Origin: Planctomycetaceae bacterium
Lineage (GTDB): Bacteria; Planctomycetota; Planctomycetia; Planctomycetales; Planctomycetaceae
DNA: 64,000 bases
Assembly (NCBI GenBank): GCA_020638955.1
Contig: JACKHO010000001.1
Location: 806,001-870,000, forward strand
Direction: 5' to 3'
Part shown: positions 27,321 through 37,526 of the stretch, piece by piece
Position numbering within the stretch: position 1 is the stretch's first letter
Layout of the letters: each line of letters starts with the position of its first letter
Translations under genes and position numbers: made by a program
The notes under the pieces: model-generated
Told to the model about the DNA's origin: nothing
Databases searched by the model: none
What the model saw: only the letters and a program-made list of their open reading frames with translations

Positions 27321-29843
27321 ATGGCCAGCGCAGTCCGACAGCAGACGTCTTCAAGTGAGTCCGTGCCCACGCGTGATGAACTCCTGATTCGCGCGCGGGA
27401 TTGGGAGTCGCTGCTGCTCGAAGGACCGGTGACATATTTCCCCATTCGGCACCATTCCCCGGCCTGCTCACTGCATCTGGAACGCTGGATCGACGAGGTT
27501 CGACCCGAGACCATTATCGTTGAGGGACCACGCTCGTATGACAAGTGGATTGCTTCACTGCTGAGTGAAGAGTGCGCAGGCCCCGTGGCCATTCTGGCGA
27601 CGTATCGAGAGTCTGATGAACTCATGGCGACGCGGCATAGCGCCTTCTTTCCCCTCTGTGATTACTCGCCGGAGTGGGTTGCTATTCGCCAGGGAAAGTC
27701 AATTGGGGCCCGGCTGCGGTTTGCCGACATGGAGTTTGCCGACAAAGTTCGCTTTCAGCAGCATGCCCGTGCGGAAGAAGCGCAACCCGGCACGACGCTG
27801 GGGTTGCTGCTGGGTGATGAAAGTCACCTTCGCTACAGCCAGTTCATCAACGAACTTGTGCGACGCATGGGCTGTCGCGATTTTGATGAGTTGTGGGACC
27901 ACCTCTTCGAGTCGCGCGCCGGAGAAATGACGACCGGCGAGTTTGTCGGCACACTCGCAACCTACTGCGACCTGTCACGGGCAAGTCACGAGCCTGAGCA
28001 ACTTGAATCGGACGCCACTCATGGCCGCGAAGCCATTATGGCGGAGGTCATTCAAGGAGAACTCAAACGGCTCAAGGGCAAAGGACGAAAGGGATCCATT
28101 CTCGTGGTCACCGGCGGGTTCCACACTGTCGCACTTCCCTTCCTTGTAAATGCGAAGCAAGCAGCGATTCCAGCAGAACTACCCGAGCTGGACCCCAATC
28201 TTACCGGCAGTTGGCTCATTCGTTATAGCTACGATCAACTCGATGCACTCGCTGGTTACCGCTCGGGAATGCCGAATCCTGGATTCTACGACGCCCTCTG
28301 GCAGGCAGGTCGGGAGTTCACCTCCATCGCGGAGAAGCGATCAGCCATTGCTCGATTGATTACAACCATCGCACGGCAAACGCGTGGGCAGACAATTGCG
28401 CATGAAGCGTCGGTCAGCGACTCGATTGCGGCGGTGCAAATGCTGCAGCAACTCGCGGCCTTACGTAATCATGCCATCCCCACTCGGAACGATTTGCTCG
28501 ACGCCGTGACAAGTTGCATGAGCAAAGAGAGTTCCGCCGGGAATGATTTGCTGGCTTCGATTGTGAAACGTGTGCTGGCGGGCGATCGCATTGGCAGTAT
28601 TCCGTCGTCGGCGGGGCAGCCGCCCATTATCGATGACTTTCATCGACAGGCCACTAGGTTTCGTCTACCGGTCGACACCATTGAGAGACGCAAAACGTCG
28701 CTGGAATTGTATCGCAAGCCGGAGCATCGGCCCGTCAGTTTCTTTCTGCATCAGCTTGAGTTGCTCGAGGTCTCTTACGCCACGTGTGTTGATGGCCCGG
28801 ACTTCATCAACGGGCATCAACTCGGAAAGTTGTATGAGGAATGGTCCGTGGGCTGGACCCCTAGCGCTGAGGCGCGACTGGCGGAACTCGGTGCCCTCGG
28901 CGAAACAGTGGCCGGCGCGGCGACTCAGCGAGTTGTGCAACTCGTCAACTTATTCGAAGAACAGGGAACAAGCCGCAATGCCGACGCGGCTGTCGATTTG
29001 CTTATTCGCGTGTGCCGCTGTGGACTGCACAGCTACGCTCGCCAGATTGTGGAGGTCGTACGGGAGCATATTGCAGAAGACGGGACGTTTGTGTCGGTGG
29101 CGAGCGGTTTGAGTCGTCTGGAGCTGCTGCGGAACGCGCGTGAGCCACTGGAAGCGACTCGACTTGTCGAGTTACCGGATCTCATCACACAGTGTTACCG
29201 CCGCGCGACGCATCTGATGGACGGGCTCGCCAACGTGCCAGATGACCTGGTCGATGGTTCGCTGGATGGTCTGCTTTCCATTCGGGAAATGTTGGCCAGT
29301 CAGAACGGTGAGGTTTCAAAAGAAAATGATCGCCTGAGGTTGGATGAAGATTTGTATTGCGACTCGCTCGAACGTCTCATTTCCAATTCCGCCACACCAG
29401 CTCGGAGTGAAATCGCAGGCGCAGCGGCGGGTTTGCTTCACAACTTGGGACGCATTGGTGAAGATCGAGTTTGTGAAATCGTCGAGCGCTGTCTTGACGC
29501 CGCCGTCTTGGAGGTCGACCGGGTTTGCGGCGTGTTGCGGGGATTAATGAAGGTGGCCCGCGAGGTGTTCTGGAATATGGATCACCTGCTGCAACGTATC
29601 GACAAGTTGTTCCTTCAGTGGGAGGAAAGTCGATTCAACAATGCCCTGCCTCACATGCGGTTGGCCTTCTCGGAACTGTCGCCCAAGGAAGTCGACCTTG
29701 TTGCCGGGCGAGTGGCGGGTCTGCATGAGGTAGACAGCATTGGTGTCCTCACGCATCCCGATGTCACCGAAGAGGAAATGCAACTCATTGTGCGGGCTAC
29801 TGAACTGTTGAACCGTTCGCTAGAGGAGGATGGATTGAAATGA
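27321..29843 (+). CDS. DUF5682-family protein (operon gene 3)
   Basis: An 840-residue protein that I assign to DUF5682 from memory of the family, which accompanies MoxR and VWA genes. Landmarks are FPIRHHSPACSLHLERWID and ETIIVEGPRSYDKWI at about 38-75, ATYRESDELMA, and ILVVTGGFHTVALPF at about 260. The conserved His in the first and last blocks recalls TraB/ChaN-type folds (inference). The C-terminal half is helical. The stop overlaps the VWA start by ATGA, a sign of translational coupling. Confidence 0.75.
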   Translation: MASAVRQQTSSSESVPTRDELLIRARDWESLLLEGPVTYFPIRHHSPACSLHLERWIDEVRPETIIVEGPRSYDKWIASLLSEECAGPVAILATYRESDELMATRHSAFFPLCDYSPEWVAIRQGKSIGARLRFADMEFADKVRFQQHARAEEAQPGTTLGLLLGDESHLRYSQFINELVRRMGCRDFDELWDHLFESRAGEMTTGEFVGTLATYCDLSRASHEPEQLESDATHGREAIMAEVIQGELKRLKGKGRKGSILVVTGGFHTVALPFLVNAKQAAIPAELPELDPNLTGSWLIRYSYDQLDALAGYRSGMPNPGFYDALWQAGREFTSIAEKRSAIARLITTIARQTRGQTIAHEASVSDSIAAVQMLQQLAALRNHAIPTRNDLLDAVTSCMSKESSAGNDLLASIVKRVLAGDRIGSIPSSAGQPPIIDDFHRQATRFRLPVDTIERRKTSLELYRKPEHRPVSFFLHQLELLEVSYATCVDGPDFINGHQLGKLYEEWSVGWTPSAEARLAELGALGETVAGAATQRVVQLVNLFEEQGTSRNADAAVDLLIRVCRCGLHSYARQIVEVVREHIAEDGTFVSVASGLSRLELLRNAREPLEATRLVELPDLITQCYRRATHLMDGLANVPDDLVDGSLDGLLSIREMLASQNGEVSKENDRLRLDEDLYCDSLERLISNSATPARSEIAGAAAGLLHNLGRIGEDRVCEIVERCLDAAVLEVDRVCGVLRGLMKVAREVFWNMDHLLQRIDKLFLQWEESRFNNALPHMRLAFSELSPKEVDLVAGRVAGLHEVDSIGVLTHPDVTEEEMQLIVRATELLNRSLEEDGLK

Positions 29844-30985
29844 GCGAACGCGACAACACACAAACCCTCGCCCGTTGGCGTCTCGTGCTGGGGAAATATG
29901 CCAGCCGTCAAATGCCCTGCGAACTGAATGTGTCTCAACAGCGAATGGCTGAGGCATTGGAAAAGCTCTATTCACGTGAGTATTCGAAACGAGGTGTACG
30001 TCAGGGGCGTGATTTGGGGCCAGGTTCGCTCGATCCCAGTCAACTGAATGTGCCACAGTGGTTGGATGAAATTCGTGAGCTGTTTCCGGAAGAGACGTAT
30101 CAGCGAATTACGCAGCATGCGCTGGAACGGTACGGAATGACAGAGTTGCTCAACAATCCCGAGACGTTGGAGAATCTGGAACCGAGTACCGAACTGCTGG
30201 CCAGCGTGCTCATGCTCAAAGGGAACATGAGCCAGTCAATGCTGGCCGCCGTGCGGAAACTGGTTCGCCGGGTGGTGGAACAAATCCAGTGTCGACTCAA
30301 GCATGCCATTCAGCGACGAATTACCGGGCAACGGCATCGATTCCAGCAGTCGCATTTCCGTTCGGCTGCGAATTTTGACGCTCATAAGACCATTCGACGC
30401 AACCTTAAGTATTACGACCCGGAGCGTAAGAAACTCATTGTTCAGCGTCCGTACTTCTTCGGACGCGTGCATCGTCACCTGCCTTGGGAAATCATTCTGT
30501 GTGTCGACCAGTCGGGGTCGATGGCGGGGAGTCTCATTCACTCCGCCGTTCTCGCAGGAGCAATTGCGGAACTGCCGGCCATGCGCGTGCGTCTGGTTGT
30601 GTTTGATACGTCCGTTGTCGACCTCAGCGAGCATGTGACCGATCCCGTCGAAGTGTTGATTAGTGTCCAGCTAGGCGGTGGCACCAATATTGGCAAGGCG
30701 ATGAATTATTGCCGTACTCTGGTTCGCGACCCCCGGCGGACCATTGTGGTTCTCGTGACCGACTTCTGCGAAGGGGCCGATCCCAGAGTCCTTCGGCAGT
30801 GCGTGCGGGGAATGAAGTCGGACGGCTGCCACCTCATTGGATTGGCGTCGCTCGAAGAGTCAGGCGGAGCATGGTTCGACGAACAAATGGCGGCGCGGCT
30901 CGCCGCAGACGGAATGCAAATTGCCGCCGTCACACCGAATCGACTGGCCGAGTGGCTCGCCGAAGTCATGCAGAGCAGGAGCTAG
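29840..30985 (+). CDS. VWA (MIDAS) domain protein (operon gene 4)
   Basis: 381 residues. The C-terminal von Willebrand factor A domain has an intact MIDAS: DQSGS (223-227), the GGGTNIGKA threonine near 280, and the VTDFCEG aspartate near 310. The N-terminal 200 residues are helical and basic (RRVVEQIQCRLKHAIQRR). The CoxE-like layout suggests it docks on the MoxR ring from gene 2. Starts within the end of gene 3. Confidence 0.88.
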   Translation: MSERDNTQTLARWRLVLGKYASRQMPCELNVSQQRMAEALEKLYSREYSKRGVRQGRDLGPGSLDPSQLNVPQWLDEIRELFPEETYQRITQHALERYGMTELLNNPETLENLEPSTELLASVLMLKGNMSQSMLAAVRKLVRRVVEQIQCRLKHAIQRRITGQRHRFQQSHFRSAANFDAHKTIRRNLKYYDPERKKLIVQRPYFFGRVHRHLPWEIILCVDQSGSMAGSLIHSAVLAGAIAELPAMRVRLVVFDTSVVDLSEHVTDPVEVLISVQLGGGTNIGKAMNYCRTLVRDPRRTIVVLVTDFCEGADPRVLRQCVRGMKSDGCHLIGLASLEESGGAWFDEQMAARLAADGMQIAAVTPNRLAEWLAEVMQSRS

Positions 30986-30997
30986 AGACAAACGTAT

Positions 30998-33136
30998 ATG
31001 GATCCGGAGTCACTCGCACGCCTGAAACGCAACCTCGCCGCAGCGACGGACGACGCACTCGTTGCGCTCGCCAATCGCGGCCTGGTGCGACGCGCGGCCA
31101 AGGACTTGGAGAAGTTGCAGAATGTACTAGTCATTGAGACGGAGGATGCAATTCAGGTCCGTGCAGAAGACTGGGTGGTGACGATGCCACCTGAAGGACC
31201 AGCCGCCGCGACTGATGACACACCGGCCAGTGGCGTGACGCGTCAAATCATTGCGGCGACCATGTACCTGCGTGATCGCTGGCTGCCGACAGCTTTGGAA
31301 AGCAGTCTTCGGGATGACGTAGTCGACACTTCAGCGGTCGATGAGGCGATCGGGCTGTTGAGCGAGGCCGATTTCGAAGATCTGGCGAAGTGGGCCGGGA
31401 AAACACCACTTTGGGAGGCCTCAGCGGCGTTCCCTGCCGTAGGTTTGGCGAACATTTCAAAGTCGCCACATTTGGAGATTGTGTTCGCAGTGTCGAATGT
31501 GCATGTCGTACTCATGACCGATGCACCGGCCAAGACTCTGAAGCGATTGCTCGAACAATTCAAAACTACAGCCGGCCGCGAGGAACACGCCAAATGGGTT
31601 CTGTTAGCGGTGTTGGCGTTGAAGGAATCGGCGGGACGGCCGACAAAAGTTGACACGAGTGCCGATGTCACGCTGACAGACGCCGTGCGGGAAGATCGGC
31701 AACGGGTTTCGCGGCGGGTGCGGGAGCTGTTGCGCGTCATTGTGACCTCGGGCGCCGCGCATCCTTCGTCGCGGACTGTTGAACGGTTGCGAACAACGGG
31801 AGTGGCTGCCGAGGCCGCGCGATTCCCACGACTCGCCCGACTGCTGACCAGTATTGCTGATGATGCGGAACTGCAAATTGCACGACACGCGGGTGCTGAT
31901 CCCGGTCGCATGATTCAGCGAATGGTCTCGGCATTCGCCCTGGCCGAGGCAGGAAGCAGCCCTGAGAACGCCAGTAATACCGAATTGTTTGGGCGATCCC
32001 GTACCCGGTACCATTCGGTCGGCGAACTGCAGTTGAGCGGCCTGGGAGCGTACGGCTGGCAAACGGCCTCCGGTTTCGAAGGACTGACGGCACTGTTCTG
32101 GGATCAGAACGCGAGACAATTTCTGACAGCTTCAGTCTCGCGGAACAAAGGTGTCGACCGCTCATTCTCGATTCCACGTGCCTATGAAGGCGGCCTGGGC
32201 TGGTCCGGCGGCTCCAGCGTGGCGGCGGTGTGTCGCAGCGAATTGACTTTGCAGGATGCGAAGGTCAACGACGACGGACGGCTGAGTGTGGCGGAGTCGT
32301 GTCGGAGTATTGTGGGAGAACCGGTTGATCCGGCGGGTCTCGACTTCGGTGATCGACTCGTTACGAGCTGGTCGGAGCTGAGTGAAATCGCACGCGCGTC
32401 TCAACCGCTTGGACTGCGCTTGCCCGATCCCCGTTCCTCATTGGTCATCATTCAACCGACGAGTTGGGGAAACCGCTGGTTCGACGAATTGGAACAGGCA
32501 TTCATTTGGGAGGTATTCGATTCGAAGCACGCCGTGCTGGATGTTGTTGTCCCGTGGCGCGAAGTGGACGAGCCGGGAATTGCGTTTCTGGAGTCCATCA
32601 AAGGCGAACGAGACAATCCCACGGCAATTTTCGGTCGTCTGGAAATGGGTCGCGACAAACTTCGCGTTTATCCCTTTTCCGTCTTCTCCAGTGGCACGGC
32701 CCAGGGTGATCAAATTCTCTGCCCGCATTTCGACCAGGACCGAATTCGTTCACGGAATGAAGATTTGCTGCAACGACTCCGCCAAAAGTACAACCGCAAT
32801 CGCGTGGTCGATACTCGAATTGGGGACTCCGAAGATGACGAACAACCGGGCTCGACACATGAGGAACTACTCAAGACGCCCCCTGCCCTGCGCCGCGTCC
32901 TAGTCGACATTCAGCAAGTCGTGAACTTTGCTATTGAGTCGGGTGTTCATCGACTGAATCCGTCGGCCACACAAACCTTAACAAAGTGTCGCGACCAACT
33001 GGAGTCGCTCGCCGTGACTCCCCTCGCCGAAGGCCTGTCCGCCACGCTCCAGTCCCACAGCCCTGACAACCTTCTCCACACGGCCTACCGCCTGCAGTTG
33101 TTCCTGCAGACTCTGCGGATACAAAGAACATTGTGA
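30998..33136 (+). CDS. Unrecognised 712-residue protein (operon gene 5)
   Basis: It starts 12 bp after the VWA gene and is on the same strand, so it completes the operon. The family is not recognised. The sequence begins with alpha-helical ARLKRNLAAATDDALVAL, has a middle part with YHSVGELQLSGLGAYGWQT and GVDRSFSIPRAYEGG (beta-rich, glycine-containing), and ends with helical repeats. No cysteine cluster, Walker motif or membrane segment was found. In related clusters this position may hold SWIM-finger proteins; no CxC..CxH is seen here. It is probably the target- or substrate-recognition part of the system (inference). Confidence 0.7.
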   Translation: MDPESLARLKRNLAAATDDALVALANRGLVRRAAKDLEKLQNVLVIETEDAIQVRAEDWVVTMPPEGPAAATDDTPASGVTRQIIAATMYLRDRWLPTALESSLRDDVVDTSAVDEAIGLLSEADFEDLAKWAGKTPLWEASAAFPAVGLANISKSPHLEIVFAVSNVHVVLMTDAPAKTLKRLLEQFKTTAGREEHAKWVLLAVLALKESAGRPTKVDTSADVTLTDAVREDRQRVSRRVRELLRVIVTSGAAHPSSRTVERLRTTGVAAEAARFPRLARLLTSIADDAELQIARHAGADPGRMIQRMVSAFALAEAGSSPENASNTELFGRSRTRYHSVGELQLSGLGAYGWQTASGFEGLTALFWDQNARQFLTASVSRNKGVDRSFSIPRAYEGGLGWSGGSSVAAVCRSELTLQDAKVNDDGRLSVAESCRSIVGEPVDPAGLDFGDRLVTSWSELSEIARASQPLGLRLPDPRSSLVIIQPTSWGNRWFDELEQAFIWEVFDSKHAVLDVVVPWREVDEPGIAFLESIKGERDNPTAIFGRLEMGRDKLRVYPFSVFSSGTAQGDQILCPHFDQDRIRSRNEDLLQRLRQKYNRNRVVDTRIGDSEDDEQPGSTHEELLKTPPALRRVLVDIQQVVNFAIESGVHRLNPSATQTLTKCRDQLESLAVTPLAEGLSATLQSHSPDNLLHTAYRLQLFLQTLRIQRTL

Positions 33137-33143
33137 GCGGTGG

Positions 33144-33569
33144 CTAAGACTCATCTGCCTGCTTAGCAGGACTGGTCGACAAAATTCCAGCAAGGAACGC
33201 TCCACCCACAGCGGCGAGCAGATTGATGAACATGCTTAATAAGAGCATGACATCTCTCAGGCCATTGACGCCGACGATGCCAATGTCAATGACGGCATAC
33301 ACGACGCAGAACATTGAGGCGAATTGCAGTCCGTTACGTTTGGGTCGAGTGCGGGTCAAAAGATAGCCGGTGATGAAGAAGAGGATTGGACTGCAGATGT
33401 GAACGGTCCAGACGACAATGCTTTCGGCAGCCTTGGCGTAGAATTCGCTTGGCTGTCCCGGATTGATGAGCAAGGCATAAACGGTTACAGCAACGATTGC
33501 AATGACGTGGTTCGCAATCAACAGGCCAAACGCCACGCCGCCCGCTTTGAGGTAGTCGAGTAATTTCAT
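33144..33569 (-). CDS. Small integral membrane protein
   Basis: 141 residues with four hydrophobic stretches (about 10-35, 48-70, 80-102, 107-130) and a basic RTRPKRNG loop between segments 2 and 3, as in inner-membrane proteins with cytoplasmic loops. I do not recognise the family. It converges with the MoxR-VWA operon and ends 7 bp after it, so it is not part of it. Confidence 0.6.
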   Translation of the reverse strand: MKLLDYLKAGGVAFGLLIANHVIAIVAVTVYALLINPGQPSEFYAKAAESIVVWTVHICSPILFFITGYLLTRTRPKRNGLQFASMFCVVYAVIDIGIVGVNGLRDVMLLLSMFINLLAAVGGAFLAGILSTSPAKQADES

Positions 33570-33698
33570 GGGAGTCCTTCACCAGATAGTTTGCGCGACC
33601 TTGCGTTGGGATGTCTTTTTCTTCGCCCTCACTTTACCGGAGTTGCGGTACGAATCACACTTGTGGTGAAGTGTCTGCTGACGGTCCGGAGAGAGTAA

Positions 33699-35450
33699 AT
33701 GACTCGAATGTTTGTGAATGTGGCATGGACGTTTCGACTCGTACTGGGGATGGTGGCGACCGTCGTTTCAAACGCAAATCCCGCGTTCGCGGCGGAGCCT
33801 GCGGATGTGGTGCTGAAGAACGGTCGGATTGTCACTGTCGATAGTGAATTCCATGTCGCCCAATCGATGGCGATTCGTGAGGGCCGTGTTGTGGCCGTGG
33901 GATCGAATGCCGATGTGGCTCAACTTACTGGCAGTGCCACGAAGGTTGTTGATTTGGAAGGACGCATGGTGCTGCCGGGGCTCATTGACTCGCATGTGCA
34001 TCCTACGGGGGCGAGCATGTTCGAGGCGGATCATGAAATTCCGTCATTTGAGTCCATTGGTGACGTGCTGGCGTATGTGCGAGAGCGCACGAAGGTCGTG
34101 CCGAAAGGCGAGTGGATTACGCTCTCTCAGGTGTTCATTACACGATTGCGTGAGCAGCGTTATCCGAGCCGAGCAGAGCTTGATGAAGCGGCGCCGGAGC
34201 ATCCGGTGCTGTTTCGTACGGGGCCAGATGGGAGTGCCAATTCACTGGCACTGAAAGAGAACGGAATTGACCGAGCGTTTGCGGCGGCTCATCCTGAAAA
34301 TGTCATGGTCGATCCCGCGACCGGAGAGCCGAACGGCATTTTGCGTAAAGCGGGTTCTATTCTGAAATCAAAGCCGAACTCAAATGCCAAGAGTCTGAGT
34401 GAGGCTGAACGAGATGATCGACTCGTGGCATTGTTCGATGACTATAACCAGACTGGTATCACCGGGATTATTGACCGCAACTGCAGTGATTCCGGACAAG
34501 GACAATATGAGCGGCTGTTGGCTGCGGGACGGCTCAACATTCGCATTCGTGTATCGCGGGGACTGAGTCCAGGCGATGATCCCGGAGTCATTGAAAAGCG
34601 ACTCGATGCATTTGCGGCCGATCCACTATTTCAACAGCCGCATCCGCGACTCGGAATTATTGGTGTGAAGTGCTTTGAAGATGGTGGAATGCTGACGGGG
34701 AGTGCGTATTTCCGTCAGCCTTGGGGGATCAGCAGTATTTACGGGATTGATGACCCTGCTTATCGCGGGATGAGTTACATCGACTCAACTCGACTGGAAC
34801 TGCTGGTACGAGAGTGCGCGAAACGCAACCTGGCATTTACGGCACACTGTCAGGGCGATGCGGCCGTCGAGTCTCTGGTCGATGTTTACGCGAAGGTGAA
34901 TGCCGACATTCCCATAGAACCAACCCGGTCGAGCGTCACCCACTCGAGTTTCATGAGTGCACACGCCATTGAAACGGCGGCCAAAATTGGCGTGGGTGTC
35001 GATTTGCAGCCCGCTTGGCTCTACCTCGATGGATGGACACTGAACCGGCACTTCGGTGAGGAGCGGCTGAAGTATTTCATTCCACTCAAGACACTGCTGG
35101 ACTCGGGCGTGCGCGCCGGAGGAGGAAGTGACCACATGCAGAAAATTGGATCGCTACGGAGCGTGAATCCTTACAACCCTTTCCTGGGAATGCGGGTGGC
35201 CGCGACGCGCACCGCACGCTGGCATGACGATCCAATTCATTCCGAGCAGGCGCTGTCCCGCGAAGAAATGATTCGGTTCTATACCATCAACAATGCATGG
35301 CTGATGCGTATGGAGCAGGAAATTGGATCGCTGGAAGTTGGGAAGCGGGCTGATTTCATTGTCATCGACCGCGACTTGCTGACCTGCCCTGTAGACGAAA
35401 TCCAGTCGACCAAAGTGCTGTCGACCTGGCTGGATGGTGTTCAGCTTTAG
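33699..35450 (+). CDS. Secreted YtcJ-type amidohydrolase
   Basis: 583 residues with an N-terminal signal (ending ANPAFA). It has the amidohydrolase start VLKNGRIVTVDSE, the metal-binding DSHVHPTG near residue 98, TAHCQGD for further His ligands, and SDHMQKIG near the C-terminus; it ends LEVGKRADFIVIDRD. The metal site looks complete. YtcJ-like enzymes deacylate N-acyl amines or similar amides; the exact substrate cannot be predicted. GGAGAG precedes the ATG at 33699. Confidence 0.85.
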   Translation: MTRMFVNVAWTFRLVLGMVATVVSNANPAFAAEPADVVLKNGRIVTVDSEFHVAQSMAIREGRVVAVGSNADVAQLTGSATKVVDLEGRMVLPGLIDSHVHPTGASMFEADHEIPSFESIGDVLAYVRERTKVVPKGEWITLSQVFITRLREQRYPSRAELDEAAPEHPVLFRTGPDGSANSLALKENGIDRAFAAAHPENVMVDPATGEPNGILRKAGSILKSKPNSNAKSLSEAERDDRLVALFDDYNQTGITGIIDRNCSDSGQGQYERLLAAGRLNIRIRVSRGLSPGDDPGVIEKRLDAFAADPLFQQPHPRLGIIGVKCFEDGGMLTGSAYFRQPWGISSIYGIDDPAYRGMSYIDSTRLELLVRECAKRNLAFTAHCQGDAAVESLVDVYAKVNADIPIEPTRSSVTHSSFMSAHAIETAAKIGVGVDLQPAWLYLDGWTLNRHFGEERLKYFIPLKTLLDSGVRAGGGSDHMQKIGSLRSVNPYNPFLGMRVAATRTARWHDDPIHSEQALSREEMIRFYTINNAWLMRMEQEIGSLEVGKRADFIVIDRDLLTCPVDEIQSTKVLSTWLDGVQL

Positions 35451-35534
35451 TCGCTGGATTGACTCAGTTCACAGACAGGAATGTCTGTGCCACCCGGTAT
35501 TCGATTTACCATTGGACTCCGAATGGAGATATTC

Positions 35535-37505
35535 ATGAGAACGTTGCCATTGGCTCTGGTGCTGTTGTTGACGTCAGTCGCCTGGTCACAGGATGACCTG
35601 CGTTGCCTGGAAAATCCGCAACCTTATTACTCGGTTCTGCAACAACGAGCGTACGAGGCATTGGATCGACGCAGCGAAGCGCTGAAGGCATTGCAGTCGC
35701 CGGAGGACATTCGAGCCTATCAGCAGCGGCAGCGCGAGTTTTTTCTGCAGAAAATTGGCGAGTTCCCCGCTGAAAAGTGTCCACTGAATGCGGTGACCAC
35801 GCGTGTCATTGAAGAGGACGGCTACCGAATTGAAAACGTCATTTTCGATAGTCGGCCGCATCATCGCATTACGGCAAATTTATACCTGCCCAAGGGGAAA
35901 GGACCATTCGCAGGCGTGGTGGTGGCGTCTGGCCACAGCCGCACGGCGAAAACGGCGGACTACAACCAGCGATTTGCACTCATGATGGTGCGTAACGGCA
36001 TGGCCGCGCTCTGTATTGATCCCATCGGTCAGGGTGAGCGTTCGCAAATTCTCAATGAGGAACATCACAACCAGTTTTCTGGAACGACGACGGAGCATTT
36101 CTTGGTCGGTGTCGGTTCCATTCTCGTGGGTCGTAACACAGCGCACTATGAAATCTGGGATGGAATGCGTGCCATTGATTACCTCGTCAGTCGACCGGAA
36201 ATTGATCCTGACAAAATTGGCATGACGGGTTGCTCAGGCGGCGGAACGCAGACGAGTTACGTCATGGCACTCGAAGACCGGGTGAAGTGCGCGGCTCCTT
36301 CTTGTTACATCACGACGTTTCGCGATTTGGTTCAGACCATTGGCCCGCAAGACTCCGAGCAAAACATCTTCGGGCAAATTGAATTCGGCATGGATCATCC
36401 CGACTACCTCATTATGCGGGCACCACGCCCCACCATTATGAGTGCCACGAACGATGACTTTTTCCCCATCGCCGGGAGTTGGGATGCGTTGCGAGAAGCA
36501 AAACAAATCTATGGACGGCTGGGGTATCCGGAGCATGTTGATTTGGTTGAGGGTGATGGCAAGCACGGAGTGCCGCCGCAGAATTTGGCAACCATTGGTC
36601 ACTGGATGCGTCGCTGGCTGCTGAATGATGACGAGGCACTCCCAGCGGTTGAACTGAAAGATCGCCCCGCCGAGGACCTGCTGTGTACGGAGTCGGGACA
36701 AGTATTGTCCGATCCTGAAGAACAGTCGGTATCCGATTTGAATGCTTCCCTCGCTGCAGAACTATTCAAAAAACGGAAGCAGTTGTGGGAGACATCGAGC
36801 ATTGATGAAATGCGCAGCCACGTGCGAGCGAGGATTGGTGTCTCCCCAAAGGCTGGTGTAACCCAAATGTTTGGCGGTGACATTGTCGGCCTGGTGCAAC
36901 GGGAGGAATACACCATCGCAAAGTATGTTGTGAGGTGGGATGCCGCTCCCCCTGTGCCGGTCTTGGTCTTTCGACCGAAAAAGGTGACGAAACCAGTTTG
37001 TCTCTACCTGCATCCTGAAGGAAAGGAAGCAGCGGCGGTTCCGGGAGGTGAAATTGAGGCGCTCGTGAAATCTGGTGCGACGGTTGTGGCCATCGACCTG
37101 AGTGGCCAGGGGGAAACGGCTCGTGAGAAGCGAACCGATTTGCACGGCGACTGGAAGACGTTCTACTTGTCCTATCTTTTGGGCGAGAGCCTGGTGGGAA
37201 CTCGCACAATCGACACTCTCATGGTCGCCCGCTTCGCGGCAGCGTTCTCAACCGTTGAGGGGCAGAATCTCGATATCTTAGGTGTGGGAGAGGCAGGCAT
37301 TGTCGCACTGCATGCCGCTGCTATTGCGCCGGAGCAGTTTGGCCATGTCCGACTGAAAGAGACACCCGCTGACTGGACGTCGATCGTTAGCGAACCCGTT
37401 CCCTCAATTGGCCTCGACTACACCGTCCACGGAGTCTTGGAGGAGTACGACCTGCCGGATCTGGAAAAGCTGATTGGCGAGGGAAAAGTTGAGCGGCTCA
37501 AGTAG
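35535..37505 (+). CDS. Secreted two-domain alpha/beta hydrolase (acetyl xylan esterase-like)
   Basis: A signal peptide (LPLALVLLLTSVAWSQ) is followed by two hydrolase-like halves. The first has GCSGGG with nucleophile Ser234, GIGQGER-type loop GQGERSQI, and GDGKHGVP with His344, typical of acetyl xylan esterase/DLH enzymes. The second half (about 430-640) repeats the pattern (LYLHPEGKE, AIDLSGQGE) but has GVGEAG where the nucleophile should be, so it is probably inactive. The start at 35535 is preceded by GGAG at seven bases; upstream in-frame starts would bury the signal peptide. Likely role: deacetylation of exopolysaccharide outside the cell. Confidence 0.8.
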   Translation: MRTLPLALVLLLTSVAWSQDDLRCLENPQPYYSVLQQRAYEALDRRSEALKALQSPEDIRAYQQRQREFFLQKIGEFPAEKCPLNAVTTRVIEEDGYRIENVIFDSRPHHRITANLYLPKGKGPFAGVVVASGHSRTAKTADYNQRFALMMVRNGMAALCIDPIGQGERSQILNEEHHNQFSGTTTEHFLVGVGSILVGRNTAHYEIWDGMRAIDYLVSRPEIDPDKIGMTGCSGGGTQTSYVMALEDRVKCAAPSCYITTFRDLVQTIGPQDSEQNIFGQIEFGMDHPDYLIMRAPRPTIMSATNDDFFPIAGSWDALREAKQIYGRLGYPEHVDLVEGDGKHGVPPQNLATIGHWMRRWLLNDDEALPAVELKDRPAEDLLCTESGQVLSDPEEQSVSDLNASLAAELFKKRKQLWETSSIDEMRSHVRARIGVSPKAGVTQMFGGDIVGLVQREEYTIAKYVVRWDAAPPVPVLVFRPKKVTKPVCLYLHPEGKEAAAVPGGEIEALVKSGATVVAIDLSGQGETAREKRTDLHGDWKTFYLSYLLGESLVGTRTIDTLMVARFAAAFSTVEGQNLDILGVGEAGIVALHAAAIAPEQFGHVRLKETPADWTSIVSEPVPSIGLDYTVHGVLEEYDLPDLEKLIGEGKVERLK

Positions 37506-37526
37506 GAAAGTTCCACTCTTTTCCCG

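Noticed and set aside
31243..31911. 222-codon minus-strand frame, Arg/Ser-rich
   Set aside because: Antisense shadow of operon gene 5; composition is typical of shadow frames.
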